Source of the DNA: Bacillota bacterium
GTDB lineage: Bacteria; Bacillota; Clostridia; Acetivibrionales; DSM-1351
Reading direction: 5' to 3'
NCBI GenBank assembly: GCA_023439045.1
Contig: JAEXOY010000005.1
Coordinates: forward strand, 1-64,000
Length of the DNA stretch: 64,000 bases
In this document: positions 25,487 through 34,805 of the stretch, one piece after another
How positions within the stretch are numbered: the first letter of the stretch is position 1
Layout of the letters: every line of letters begins with the position of its first letter
Program-made: the position numbers and the translations under genes
Notes under the pieces: model-generated
Told to the model about the DNA's origin: nothing
Seen by the model: only the letters and a program-made list of their open reading frames with translations
Database searches by the model: none

Positions 25487-26420
25487 ATTATCAATTATTA
25501 TCCCCGTATATTATAATGAAAAAAGCTTACATATTCTTTATAGTGACTTAAAAGAGAAAGTATTGAGCATAGTTAAAGATTATGAAATAGTTATGGTAGA
25601 TGATGGCTCAGGAGATCAATCGTGGGACGAAATGACGAAATTAAGAGATATAGATAATAATATTAAACTTCTAAAACTATCAAGGAATTTTGGGTCCCAT
25701 GCAGCAATTCTAGCAGGATATTTGAATTGCTCAGGCGATTGCGCTGTAGTCAAGTCAGCAGACTTACAAGAACCATCAGAACTCATAATAGATATGTTTA
25801 GATGTTGGGAGAAGGGTAATAAAGTAGTACTAGCAGTAAGGGAAGGTAGAGAAGAGGGGATTATTCAACGAGCATGTGCTCATATTTATTACTGGATTAT
25901 GCGTAAATTTGTAGTTGGATCTATGCCTAAAAGTGGTTTTGATGCATTTCTTATTGATCGAAAAGTTATTGAGGTTTTAAGATTACTTGATGAGAAAAAC
26001 TCTGCTATAACACTTCAGGTATTATGGTCAGGCTTTAAAACCAAAAAAGTCTACTACACGCGTAAAGCAAGGGAAATTGGAAAATCCAAATGGACGCTAG
26101 CCAAAAAAATTAAATTAGTAATAGATTCATTATTAGGTTTTTCTTATGCTCCAATTAGAGGAATATCTGGGATCGGCATTATTATATGTGCTATAGCCAT
26201 GATTTCAGCAGGATTTTTAGTCTTTAATAAGTTAGTTAGGGGAGTTAGTGTAGAGGGTTGGACTTCACTTATGGTTTTAGTGCTGTTTGCTTTCGGTACC
26301 ATTATGTTCACATTAGGCATACTAGGGGAGTATATATGGAGGACGCTAGATGCAACTAGGAGTAGACCCCCTTATATTATTGATGAAAAAATAGAAAGTA
26401 GTAGTTATATTGAACAATAA
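25479..26420 (+). CDS. GtrB-like polyprenyl-phosphate glycosyltransferase
   Basis: 313 residues: a family 2 GT-A domain (IIPVYYNEKSL, DDGSGD, SADLQEP, RNFGSHAAILAGY) followed by two membrane helices at about 233-255 and 268-290, the layout of GtrB and dolichol-phosphate-mannose-synthase-type enzymes. It loads a sugar onto undecaprenyl phosphate at the inner face, for flipping by GtrA and transfer by a GT-C enzyme. The flanking fdt and rml genes suggest the donor is dTDP-3-acetamido-3,6-dideoxyhexose (inference). It overlaps fdtA by 8 bp. Confidence 0.87.
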   Translation: MARLSIIIPVYYNEKSLHILYSDLKEKVLSIVKDYEIVMVDDGSGDQSWDEMTKLRDIDNNIKLLKLSRNFGSHAAILAGYLNCSGDCAVVKSADLQEPSELIIDMFRCWEKGNKVVLAVREGREEGIIQRACAHIYYWIMRKFVVGSMPKSGFDAFLIDRKVIEVLRLLDEKNSAITLQVLWSGFKTKKVYYTRKAREIGKSKWTLAKKIKLVIDSLLGFSYAPIRGISGIGIIICAIAMISAGFLVFNKLVRGVSVEGWTSLMVLVLFAFGTIMFTLGILGEYIWRTLDATRSRPPYIIDEKIESSSYIEQ

Positions 26421-26451
26421 ATAAGTAAGATTGCAAAGGGGGAAGTATGGA

Positions 26452-27330
26452 GTGAAAGGTATTATATTAGCGGGAGGGTCTGGGACAAGACTATATCCAA
26501 TCACTAAAGCAGTATCAAAACAAATACTACCAATATATGATAAACCTATGATTTATTATCCATTATCAACACTTATGTTAGCTGGAATTAGGGAAGTTCT
26601 TATTGTGTCAACTCCCAAAGATTTACGCGTTTATGAAGATTTATTTTCAGATGGAAGTGAGTTGGGTTTAAGTATAAAATATGCTTCTCAAAGTCAGCCC
26701 AGAGGGCTTGCTGAGGCATTTATAATAGGTGAGGATTTCATAGGGAATGATAGAGTAGCATTAGTGTTAGGGGACAACATATTTTACGGGAGCGGATTAT
26801 CCAAGGTTTTACAAAATGCCTCAGATATAGAATCTGGTGCGGTTATTTTTGGATATTATGTAAGTGATCCTAACGAGTTTGGTGTAGTGGAGTTTGGCGA
26901 GGACGGGAGGGTACTATCATTAGAAGAAAAACCTGAGAATCCAAAGTCAAATTATGCAATTCCAGGTCTTTATTTTTATGATAATAATGTTGTAGAGATT
27001 GCAAAAAGTATAAAACCCTCTAGACGTGGAGAACTCGAAATAACATCTATTAATGAGGAGTACTTACGGTATGGTAAGTTAAAGGTAGAAATACTTGGCC
27101 GAGGTATGGCTTGGCTTGATACTGGTACTTACGAAGGGCTTATTGAAGCAGCAAAGTTTGTGCAAACGATTCAAAAACGTCAGGGACTATATGTAGCTTG
27201 TATAGAGGAAATTGCTTATAGAATGGGATATATAGATAAAAATGATTTGCTGAAGATAGCAGCACCAATGCTAAAGACAGATTATGGACAGTATTTATAT
27301 TTCATAGCATCAAATGAGGGAGGTATTTGA
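26452..27330 (+). CDS. rmlA: glucose-1-phosphate thymidylyltransferase
   Basis: 292 residues from GTG 26452. Makes dTDP-glucose from dTTP and glucose-1-phosphate. Signature MKGIILAGGSGTRLYPIT at the N-terminus, with EKPENPKSNYAIPGLYFYD and GRGMAWLDTGTYEGL. The frame is open from TTG 26431, but the family's standard start and AAAGGGGG (26435-26442) 9 nt upstream favour GTG 26452. An out-of-frame ATG-GAG-TGA at 26447-26455 overlaps this start. It shares one base with rmlB. There is no rmlC or rmlD, so it feeds the 3-amino sugar route and not rhamnose. Confidence 0.95.
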   Translation: MKGIILAGGSGTRLYPITKAVSKQILPIYDKPMIYYPLSTLMLAGIREVLIVSTPKDLRVYEDLFSDGSELGLSIKYASQSQPRGLAEAFIIGEDFIGNDRVALVLGDNIFYGSGLSKVLQNASDIESGAVIFGYYVSDPNEFGVVEFGEDGRVLSLEEKPENPKSNYAIPGLYFYDNNVVEIAKSIKPSRRGELEITSINEEYLRYGKLKVEILGRGMAWLDTGTYEGLIEAAKFVQTIQKRQGLYVACIEEIAYRMGYIDKNDLLKIAAPMLKTDYGQYLYFIASNEGGI

Positions 27331-28391
27331 TGAAAAATATATTGGTAACAGGTGGGGCAGGATTTATTGGTTCTAATTTTATTAGGTATATGTTAAGTAA
27401 ATATGATTATAACATCATTAACTTAGATGCATTAACATATGCTGGAAACTTATTCAATCTTGCAGATGTGGAAAATACTTATGTAAATTATTACTTTATT
27501 AAAGGGGATATTCGAGACAGAAATTTAGTAGACAATTTATTTGCTAAATACAGCATTGACACAGTAGTAAACTTTGCTGCAGAGTCACACGTTGATAGGA
27601 GTATAATAGATCCGGAAGTCTTTTTAACTACAAATATTATTGGGACCCAAATTTTACTTGATATTGCAAAGAAGCATTGGAAAATTAATACAGATAATAA
27701 GCACTGTAGATTATTTGAAGATAATGTTAAATACCTTCAAGTATCTACAGACGAAGTGTATGGTACGTTAGGCAATACTGGAACATTTACAGAGGAAACT
27801 CCACTTGCTCCAAATAGTCCTTATTCCGCCTCAAAAGCAAGTGCGGATTTAATTGTTCGTTCATATTATGAAACATATGGAATGCCAGTTAATATTACAA
27901 GATGTTCAAATAATTATGGACCAAATCAGTTTCCTGAGAAGTTAATTCCGCTTATTATTAATAACTGTCTATGTGACAAGGAACTCCCAGTTTATGGGGA
28001 CGGAATGCAGGTTAGAGATTGGCTACATGTAATTGACCATTGTAAAGGTATTGACATTGTATTACATAAGGGTAAGATAGGTGAAGTATATAATATTGGT
28101 GGGAATAATGAAAGGGCTAATGTTGAAATTGTTAAATTTATTATCAAGTATTTAGGGAAATCTGAAAATCTTATTAAATATGTCGAGGACCGCCCTGGAC
28201 ATGATCGACGGTATTCAATAGATAATACAAAAATCACAACCGAATTAGGATGGAATCCGACTTGTACCCTAGAAGATGGACTTAGTAAAACTATAGATTG
28301 GTATCTGGATAATTCGTATTGGACAGAACAGATATTAAGTGGCAGATATAAGGATTACTACTTTCAAATGTATAAGGAAAATTTTCAATAA
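27330..28391 (+). CDS. rmlB: dTDP-glucose 4,6-dehydratase
   Basis: 353 residues. Converts dTDP-glucose to dTDP-4-keto-6-deoxyglucose with tightly bound NAD. Rossmann loop GGAGFIGSNF, TDEVYG with the catalytic Asp-Glu pair, and YSASKASAD carrying the YxxxK motif. GAGGGAGG precedes ATG 27330, which overlaps the rmlA stop (TGATG); a TTG three bases earlier is less likely. Supplies FdtA. This is the last gene before a 274-bp gap with no clear terminator. Confidence 0.96.
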   Translation: MKNILVTGGAGFIGSNFIRYMLSKYDYNIINLDALTYAGNLFNLADVENTYVNYYFIKGDIRDRNLVDNLFAKYSIDTVVNFAAESHVDRSIIDPEVFLTTNIIGTQILLDIAKKHWKINTDNKHCRLFEDNVKYLQVSTDEVYGTLGNTGTFTEETPLAPNSPYSASKASADLIVRSYYETYGMPVNITRCSNNYGPNQFPEKLIPLIINNCLCDKELPVYGDGMQVRDWLHVIDHCKGIDIVLHKGKIGEVYNIGGNNERANVEIVKFIIKYLGKSENLIKYVEDRPGHDRRYSIDNTKITTELGWNPTCTLEDGLSKTIDWYLDNSYWTEQILSGRYKDYYFQMYKENFQ

Positions 28392-28665
28392 AAGTAAAAT
28401 ATGTAACAATTATTTATATTCAGACTATTAATAACTGCAAATTCACACATTGATACTTTATTGCTATAAATTAAAACAATATACATGCAATTGATCTAAA
28501 AAAGTCTGAGCACGTGAAAAGAATAGACTTTAAGGAAAGGAAAAATTTATTACTATTATAATGAGACAAGTAATAACCTTAAGTTCCAAGGATTATACAA
28601 ATTTGGTTCTACATATTTAACCAAATATAAAGTTCATTAATTTAGTAATATAGGTATTAATCCTG

Positions 28666-31600
28666 ATGAATATAATTAGACTTAATCAAAGGTACTATAT
28701 TATTACATTCATACTAAGTATTTTTATAGTGTTGCTTACTGCTTTCTTAATCAAAAATAGCTTCTACCATAGCAATGCAGCAGAGCAAGAGTTATCTATT
28801 TGTGCTTTGGGTGAAAAAAGTAGTGTATCAGCAGGAACGGATGTTAGAATAGTTCAAATACTTGTAAACAATACAGCGGTACCATTAGAAAGCATAAAAA
28901 AACCAAAACCGTGGTTATATGCAGACGGTATATTACTATATTTAAATGGAAGTGAGTATTCTGAAATCAGTATCCCAGTAAAGGATGCTTATAAAATTGA
29001 GGTTATATTTGCCAAGCAGGAGGGTTCTGGTAAGGTTAGAGTCACGGTTGACAATAAATCAGAGGAACTTGATTTGTATTCAAAGGATTGGACAAATCAA
29101 AGCATAGCGCTTGACTGTGGTAAGTATTCACCATTTTTATACCTTATATTAATATCAGAATTATTAGTCTTATTAATATTTTTGTGGTTTATATTTGCAT
29201 ACATTAGTAAAAAACAGGATTTGTTTGATAGTCTATATAAGTATATCAAAAGAATTAGCTCAATCAAAAAGCAGTTAGTGCTTTTGCTCATAACTTTATT
29301 AGCATGTTTAGATTTCTTACCAATAGAAAATGGATACTTTATACTCTTAATTTCAGTAGGACTTGCATTCAGTGTATTCTTCTTAAGCAGTATTGATATA
29401 TGTTTAGGTAAGAAAACATGGTGGATTCTATTATGTACCAATTTTTTAGTTATTTTATTAATGATACAGGTAAAGGTCTTGTTAATTAATGTTATAATAG
29501 TAGCATTTTTGATTTGGTATAAGATAGCTCCTAAAATAGTACATAAAAAGAATTCTTTAGAAGTATCTATTGGTATAGCGTTTGTGATGACTTATGTATT
29601 TTCTTTTTTTAGATTTGGAGTGCCACTTCTTATCTTGACTTTTTTCCCAATTTATCTTTTAGGGTATATGTTTAGTCATAAGTCTATTTCAAAGAATAAA
29701 AATACCAGAAGATTTCTAATTAAAAACCTGATATTATCTACTATATTTTTTGGAATATTTCTTTATATGTCAAAGGGTAAATTTATAGTATGGAACATGC
29801 TATACACTGAGATGAAATTTCCAGGAGTGGTAACAGCAGTTTATTTACCATTGCTAACTACCATTTTTATATGGCTTTGTTGTTCTTGGCTTATTGCTAT
29901 AAAGTGGGTATCAGAGGGTATACTAAGGGATAATAAACCTGATAATGTTGATTTATCAATATTTAGTGATGGAGTAAGGTGTATAATTTCTTCAATTCTA
30001 ATTGCAGTTGGAGCTACTTTAGTTTCGGAACTAGTAATAAAAGATGGCTATTCCATAATTAAAGAATTAATAAATCCTAATATTATGTTTAACATAATTT
30101 TTGTAATAGGGTTATGTCTATTGTTAAGGGCTTTGGTTGGGAAGGGACTAGGCACTACTATTTTGGTTTTTCTAACTATAATTTTAGCCTGTTCAAACTA
30201 TGTTAAAATATTGTATTTTGATGAGCCTTTTTATCCATGGGATGTTTTTTTAATAAGAAACTTAATTGGAATTATGGATTTATATATAAATATATATTGG
30301 ATTCTATTTGGAATTGTAGCACTCATGACAACAATAATTATAATATTTTTTATCAGAAAACCTAGTTCTAAGTTATTAAAGCCAAAATTAGCTGTCATTC
30401 TAATACCTTTTTCGTTGATTATCTGTGCATGTAACATAATTATATTAGAGAATGGGAACTTATCACAAAAAATAAATATAGAAAAGAGTTGGTACTTAGG
30501 TAAAAGCGAAATAGAGTCAAATGGAGTGTGGGTACAAAACTACTTCTATTTGAGAGATTTTAGTAGCTATACTATGAAAAAACCAGAAGGATACTCAAAG
30601 CAACAGATGAGTGACATTAATGAGAAATATAGTAAATCAAATCTTTCACAGGTCAAAAAACCAGATATAGTAATTATTATGAGTGAAAGTTTTTGGAACT
30701 TAAACAAGCTAAATGGTGTTACGTTTAATAAAAATATCTTAGAAAATGTGAACAAGTATTATATTGGGGATATTGTCCCACCTGTAATAGGTGGAGGAAC
30801 AGCAAATACTGAGTTTGAAGTTCTCACAGGGCTATCTACATTCTACTTAAACTCTGGGGTAATCCCGTATAATGCTTATCTAAGGACAAATACTATGGCA
30901 TTACCACATGTTTTTGCTGAAAATGATTATAAAACTACTGCTATTCATCCAAATGTCGGATGGTTTTATAACAGAGATAAGGTATATAAATACTTAGGCT
31001 TTGAAAATTTTATAGATATAGACGGTTTTGATCAAAAGGATAATAAGGGAGGGTTTATTTCAGATACAGCACTTGTAGAAAAAGTTCTACATACACTTGA
31101 GGATACAGATAAACCAAACTTTATATTTGCTGTATCTATTCAGAACCATGATCCATATTATAATAAATACAAGGATTTGGAAGTAGAAGCAGAAAGTAGT
31201 AGCCTTACAAATGAAGAACTTAATATTTTAAGTAATTTAGGACAAGGAATATATGATGCCGACCAATCATTTGGAAAGTTGATAAATGCTTTAGATAAAA
31301 GGAATAAGCCAGCAATTGTATATTTTTTCGGTGATCATGTATCTAGAATAGATAGTGTAGAAGGATTTTATGATTTAATGAGAAAGCTTAATGGTACGGA
31401 TGCCTCAGAAGATATTAAAAGCTATAATACTCCTGTTGCAGTTTGGTCTAATATATCAGATATACCTCGTCTCGAGACGGATATATCTAGTAATATACTA
31501 AGCTATAATATACTTTCAAATGCTGGGGTTGAATATCCAAGCTATTATAATATATTAGAAGAAATTCAGAATAAATACCCTATAATGAACCTTAAGACAA

Positions 31601-31692
31601 AAGGTATTGTAGATGAAGGGGATCAAGTTATTAAAGACTATAGGTCTATACAATATGATTTACTATTTGGTACTAATTATTTAAATAAATAG
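28666..31692 (+). CDS. LTA-synthase-like membrane phosphoglycerol/phosphoethanolamine transferase
   Basis: 1008 residues. One N-terminal membrane segment (about 12-32), an external beta-rich region of about 110 residues, then roughly twelve membrane segments to about residue 600. A C-terminal sulfatase-fold catalytic domain follows, of the LtaS type: metal ligand E674 in VIIMSESF, nucleophile-type threonine T712 in GGGTANTEF, and D890-H891 in FFGDH. Such enzymes move phosphoglycerol from phosphatidylglycerol to wall glycans or lipids outside the cell. It is much longer than LtaS (about 650 residues). The start has only a weak ribosome binding site. It likely decorates a surface glycan with a phospho-group (inference). 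Confidence 0.8.
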   Translation: MNIIRLNQRYYIITFILSIFIVLLTAFLIKNSFYHSNAAEQELSICALGEKSSVSAGTDVRIVQILVNNTAVPLESIKKPKPWLYADGILLYLNGSEYSEISIPVKDAYKIEVIFAKQEGSGKVRVTVDNKSEELDLYSKDWTNQSIALDCGKYSPFLYLILISELLVLLIFLWFIFAYISKKQDLFDSLYKYIKRISSIKKQLVLLLITLLACLDFLPIENGYFILLISVGLAFSVFFLSSIDICLGKKTWWILLCTNFLVILLMIQVKVLLINVIIVAFLIWYKIAPKIVHKKNSLEVSIGIAFVMTYVFSFFRFGVPLLILTFFPIYLLGYMFSHKSISKNKNTRRFLIKNLILSTIFFGIFLYMSKGKFIVWNMLYTEMKFPGVVTAVYLPLLTTIFIWLCCSWLIAIKWVSEGILRDNKPDNVDLSIFSDGVRCIISSILIAVGATLVSELVIKDGYSIIKELINPNIMFNIIFVIGLCLLLRALVGKGLGTTILVFLTIILACSNYVKILYFDEPFYPWDVFLIRNLIGIMDLYINIYWILFGIVALMTTIIIIFFIRKPSSKLLKPKLAVILIPFSLIICACNIIILENGNLSQKINIEKSWYLGKSEIESNGVWVQNYFYLRDFSSYTMKKPEGYSKQQMSDINEKYSKSNLSQVKKPDIVIIMSESFWNLNKLNGVTFNKNILENVNKYYIGDIVPPVIGGGTANTEFEVLTGLSTFYLNSGVIPYNAYLRTNTMALPHVFAENDYKTTAIHPNVGWFYNRDKVYKYLGFENFIDIDGFDQKDNKGGFISDTALVEKVLHTLEDTDKPNFIFAVSIQNHDPYYNKYKDLEVEAESSSLTNEELNILSNLGQGIYDADQSFGKLINALDKRNKPAIVYFFGDHVSRIDSVEGFYDLMRKLNGTDASEDIKSYNTPVAVWSNISDIPRLETDISSNILSYNILSNAGVEYPSYYNILEEIQNKYPIMNLKTKGIVDEGDQVIKDYRSIQYDLLFGTNYLNK

Positions 31693-31708
31693 TTCTATTA
31701 GGAGAACC

Positions 31709-32869
31709 ATGCAAACCTTACTTCAAATTATTACACTCTCTGAAACAGGAGGGGCACAAAAAATTGTATATAATCTTTTAAAAGGCTTTAGTCAGCAATA
31801 CAATCTAGTTTTGGTTTGTGCACCAGGGGGAGAGCTTGTCGAGCAGGCAAGAGCATTAGGAGTTAAAGTTTACGAGGTGACAGAGCTACAAAGAGCTATA
31901 TCACCAAAGCGGGACTTTACAGCGCTCAAGAGGATATATACTGTTATTAAAAATGAAAAAGTAGATATTGTACACTGCCATAGTTGGAAGGGTGGAGTAC
32001 TAGGAAGAATCGCTGCAAGAAGTGCTGGGTGTAAAAATATTTATTTTACCGTGCATGGCTGGAGTTTGCTAAACTCAAATAGTAAGCTAGTTAAAGCTAT
32101 GTACTGGACTATTGAAAAGCTTCTTGGATATATAACTAAAAAAATAGTGTGCGTTTGTGAGCAGGACAGGCTTCAAGGTATAGAGATGAGAATAGCAAAA
32201 AAAGATAAGTTTATTACTATTTACAACGGTATTGAAGAGAGGTATAGTACTCTTAGTGATGAATTATCCTATAAATTAGCTCTTAATATAGAACCAGAGT
32301 ATAGGTGCCTTCAGTTTACTAATAAAGATACCAAAAAGAATGATTCCATTGTTATGATTGGGACACTTGGTAGATTGGCACCACAAAAGCGAGTGTTTGA
32401 AACATTTAAAATAATTGAGAAAATTCTAAGAAAACATACTAATGTTAAACTTATTTGGCTAGGAGAGGGGCCTCAATTCGAAGAGGCAAAAGTTTATGTT
32501 GCAGAGATGGGACTTGATAATTATATTGAGTTAGTAGGTAATAAGCAAGATGTATACCCCTACTTGGAGCAAATGGATATATTCCTATTGCTTTCAAATT
32601 ATGAGGGATTGCCAGTATCAATTCTTGAAGCAATGGACGCCAGTCTTCCTGTAATAGCTTCTGATGTAGGTGGGATTAGGGAGCAAGTAATTGATGAAGA
32701 AACAGGTTTTCTTGTTTCAAATGATGAGTGTATGATAATAGAAAAACTATTATTGCTTATAGAGAACAAAAAGAGATGCAAAACACTTGGAGAGGCAGGG
32801 AAGCAACTTTTGCACTCAAGATATACGGTGCAATATATGCTACAAAAATACAATGAGATATATGGATAA
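31709..32869 (+). CDS. family 4 glycosyltransferase
   Basis: 386 residues, GT-B fold. The N-terminal glycine-rich acceptor loop is LSETGGAQKIVYNLLKGF, and the donor site has GTLGRLAPQKR, LGEGPQFEEA and the EGLPVSILEAM segment with the E-x7-E motif. It resembles the group containing PglA-like N-acetylgalactosaminyltransferases, but the sugar cannot be assigned. AGGAGAA precedes ATG 31709, 17 bp after the LTA-synthase-like gene. Probably adds a sugar early in assembly of the lipid-linked glycan whose priming enzyme is at 34806. Confidence 0.85.
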   Translation: MQTLLQIITLSETGGAQKIVYNLLKGFSQQYNLVLVCAPGGELVEQARALGVKVYEVTELQRAISPKRDFTALKRIYTVIKNEKVDIVHCHSWKGGVLGRIAARSAGCKNIYFTVHGWSLLNSNSKLVKAMYWTIEKLLGYITKKIVCVCEQDRLQGIEMRIAKKDKFITIYNGIEERYSTLSDELSYKLALNIEPEYRCLQFTNKDTKKNDSIVMIGTLGRLAPQKRVFETFKIIEKILRKHTNVKLIWLGEGPQFEEAKVYVAEMGLDNYIELVGNKQDVYPYLEQMDIFLLLSNYEGLPVSILEAMDASLPVIASDVGGIREQVIDEETGFLVSNDECMIIEKLLLLIENKKRCKTLGEAGKQLLHSRYTVQYMLQKYNEIYG

Positions 32870-32921
32870 ATTTCAGCATGGTTAATAAATACATAAGTCT
32901 CAACTTATTCCATGTCTTTAC

Positions 32922-32950
32922 TTGCAAAACTACTTTTAAGTTGATAATAT
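32922..32950 (+). promoter_or_regulatory. candidate promoter before the ligase-like gene
   Basis: TTGCAA (32922-32927), 17-bp spacer, TAATAT (32945-32950), in the 127-bp gap upstream of the gene at 32997. The motif match is moderate, and it would allow expression independent of the long upstream operon. Confidence 0.4.
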
Positions 32951-32996
32951 AACTCTAGTAGGAACATAAATTACATAGAAATAGGGTAGGGGTAAC

Positions 32997-34799
32997 ATGA
33001 CTAAAGCTAAAAAGGAAAACAAAAAAAGATATATCAGTAAAAAAAGTACGTTTGCAGAGCTTATACCCATATTGTTCACATTGGCAGTAGTGCCGTTGAT
33101 AATATTTGCGTATACCGACAAGACAAGTCAGGTAGAGGCCCTTAACTTTTCCGGGGATAATGTTTTTATAGACATTTTCAATTATTATAAAAGTGTTGGC
33201 GTAATTTTAGCTGCAATAGCTGCAATAGGAGTATATTTTATAAAGTATTTGAAAGATGGGTTTGAGATAAAAAAGTCAAGGTTTTATCTTCCCACAGCTA
33301 TTTATGCAGGGTTTATAGTTTTATCCTCCCTAACCTCTGAATATAGAGAGATAGCCATTAGTGGATTTGCCGAGCGTTATGAAGGTATGATTTTATTGCT
33401 ATGCTATCTCGTTTTACTTGTTATTACATATAATTTTGTAAACACAGACAAGCACATAAACTATATCACAGTAGCGTTAGCAATAAGCAGTTCAATAATC
33501 TGTTTAATAGGGATAGCACAATTTATAGGATATAACTTTTTTGGGAGCTACTTTGCAAAGCAATTCTTATATGGCGGTTTAGGTGGACAAGAAGTCAGTT
33601 TTCCATTTGGAAAATATGCTGTATTTTCTACACTTAGTAATTCAAACTATGTTGGTAGCTTTGTAGCTTTGGTTTTGCCACTGTTTTTATTCACTATTTT
33701 TAGAGCTTCAAGAGTTCGGACAAAAATTGGGTTGGCGACATTGGTCGCTGCCTTAATCTGTATTTTAATAGGAAGCAAATCAAGAGCAGGTCTAGTTGGG
33801 TGTGCAATTATAGCAGTATTATTGATAGCTATTTTCCGAAGAGAGATATGGAACAAGAAGGTAATATTTATAGGTCTGGTTTCATTATGTGTAATAGGCA
33901 TTTTTGCTGTTAACATAGTTACTAATGGAATGCTCTCCAATAAGGTAGTAGAGGTACTTAAGCTAGACAAAGAACAGAGAGGAGTAACCTTTGACCTTAG
34001 CGATATTATTTTGGAAAATAATGAATGTAAGATTGTTGCAGGAGATGAGACATTATACTTAAAAATAGAGAATAGCACCCTGTTATTATATGATAAGAAT
34101 AATCAACCCATAGAAATCGAAATTCATAATGGAGAAAATACAACAAAGAATATTTCAATAAAAAATGATAAGTATAAAGACTACGTGTTGAGTATAGTTG
34201 ATAGCACATTAGAAGTAAAGAATAAGGACGCAAGCTTTTCTTTTCTTATGACAAATGCAGGGTTTATGATTTTAGGGGAAGGGAAAAAAGCAACCAAAGA
34301 AATTGGCCATCCTGAGAGTTTTGGGTTTAAGAATATGGAAACACTAGGTTCTGCAAGAGGATATTTATGGTCGAGAACTATACCAATGCTTAAAGGCACT
34401 ATCATAAAGGGGTATGGCCCTGATACATATGCAATTGAGTTTCCGCAAAACGACTATGTTGGCAAAATTAGAGCGTATGGGGTGTCGAATATAAGTGTTA
34501 CTAAGCCACATAACTTATATTTACAAATAGGTGTTAATACTGGAGTTTTATCTCTCATAGCTGTCCTTGTATTATTTGGCATTTATATTGCCGAATGTAT
34601 ACGGTTATATTGCAGAAAGCAGTTTGACAAACAGAAACTTAGCCATATTACAGGAGCAGGAATCTTTATCGGAGTATGCGGGTATCTAGCTGCAGGCCTA
34701 TTCAACGATAGCGTTGTCCCGGTTGCACCCGTATTTTGGGTATTACTTGGAGTGGGTTTTGCATGTAACTATCTTGTGAGGAATGAGAAAGCAGGCTGA
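32997..34799 (+). CDS. O-antigen-ligase/oligosaccharyltransferase-like membrane protein, first copy
   Basis: 600 residues with about twelve membrane segments and a Wzy_C/WaaL-type core. The C-terminal half has RGYLWSRTIPML, GYGPDTYAIEFPQNDY and KPHNLYLQIGVNTG with the conserved histidine. A soluble insertion of about 120 residues (roughly 310-440) sits in an external loop. In Gram-positive S-layer loci such ligases are thought to attach finished glycans to the S-layer protein; Wzy-type polymerisation is the alternative. The gene at 36380 is a full-length paralogue on the other strand. GGGG-type ribosome binding site before ATG 32997. Confidence 0.82.
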   Translation: MTKAKKENKKRYISKKSTFAELIPILFTLAVVPLIIFAYTDKTSQVEALNFSGDNVFIDIFNYYKSVGVILAAIAAIGVYFIKYLKDGFEIKKSRFYLPTAIYAGFIVLSSLTSEYREIAISGFAERYEGMILLLCYLVLLVITYNFVNTDKHINYITVALAISSSIICLIGIAQFIGYNFFGSYFAKQFLYGGLGGQEVSFPFGKYAVFSTLSNSNYVGSFVALVLPLFLFTIFRASRVRTKIGLATLVAALICILIGSKSRAGLVGCAIIAVLLIAIFRREIWNKKVIFIGLVSLCVIGIFAVNIVTNGMLSNKVVEVLKLDKEQRGVTFDLSDIILENNECKIVAGDETLYLKIENSTLLLYDKNNQPIEIEIHNGENTTKNISIKNDKYKDYVLSIVDSTLEVKNKDASFSFLMTNAGFMILGEGKKATKEIGHPESFGFKNMETLGSARGYLWSRTIPMLKGTIIKGYGPDTYAIEFPQNDYVGKIRAYGVSNISVTKPHNLYLQIGVNTGVLSLIAVLVLFGIYIAECIRLYCRKQFDKQKLSHITGAGIFIGVCGYLAAGLFNDSVVPVAPVFWVLLGVGFACNYLVRNEKAG

Positions 34800-34805
34800 T
34801 AAATA

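Noticed and set aside
26452..28391. dTDP-rhamnose pathway
   Set aside because: rmlA and rmlB are present but rmlC and rmlD are not. The adjacent fdtA and fdtB homologues show where the intermediate goes.
28501..28531. terminator or hairpin after rmlB (AAAGTCT/AGACTTT)
   Set aside because: Only 7 bp with a 17-nt loop and no T-run on the plus strand; not convincing.
28561..28620. 19-codon open frame in the gap before the LTA-synthase-like gene
   Set aside because: The nearest purine-rich site is about 20 nt away, the peptide has no recognisable features, and the length is expected by chance.
33647..34405. overlapping minus-strand open frames within the ligase gene, and similar frames opposite other genes
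   Set aside because: They mirror the codon structure of the real gene on the other strand, lack ribosome binding sites and have no family features.
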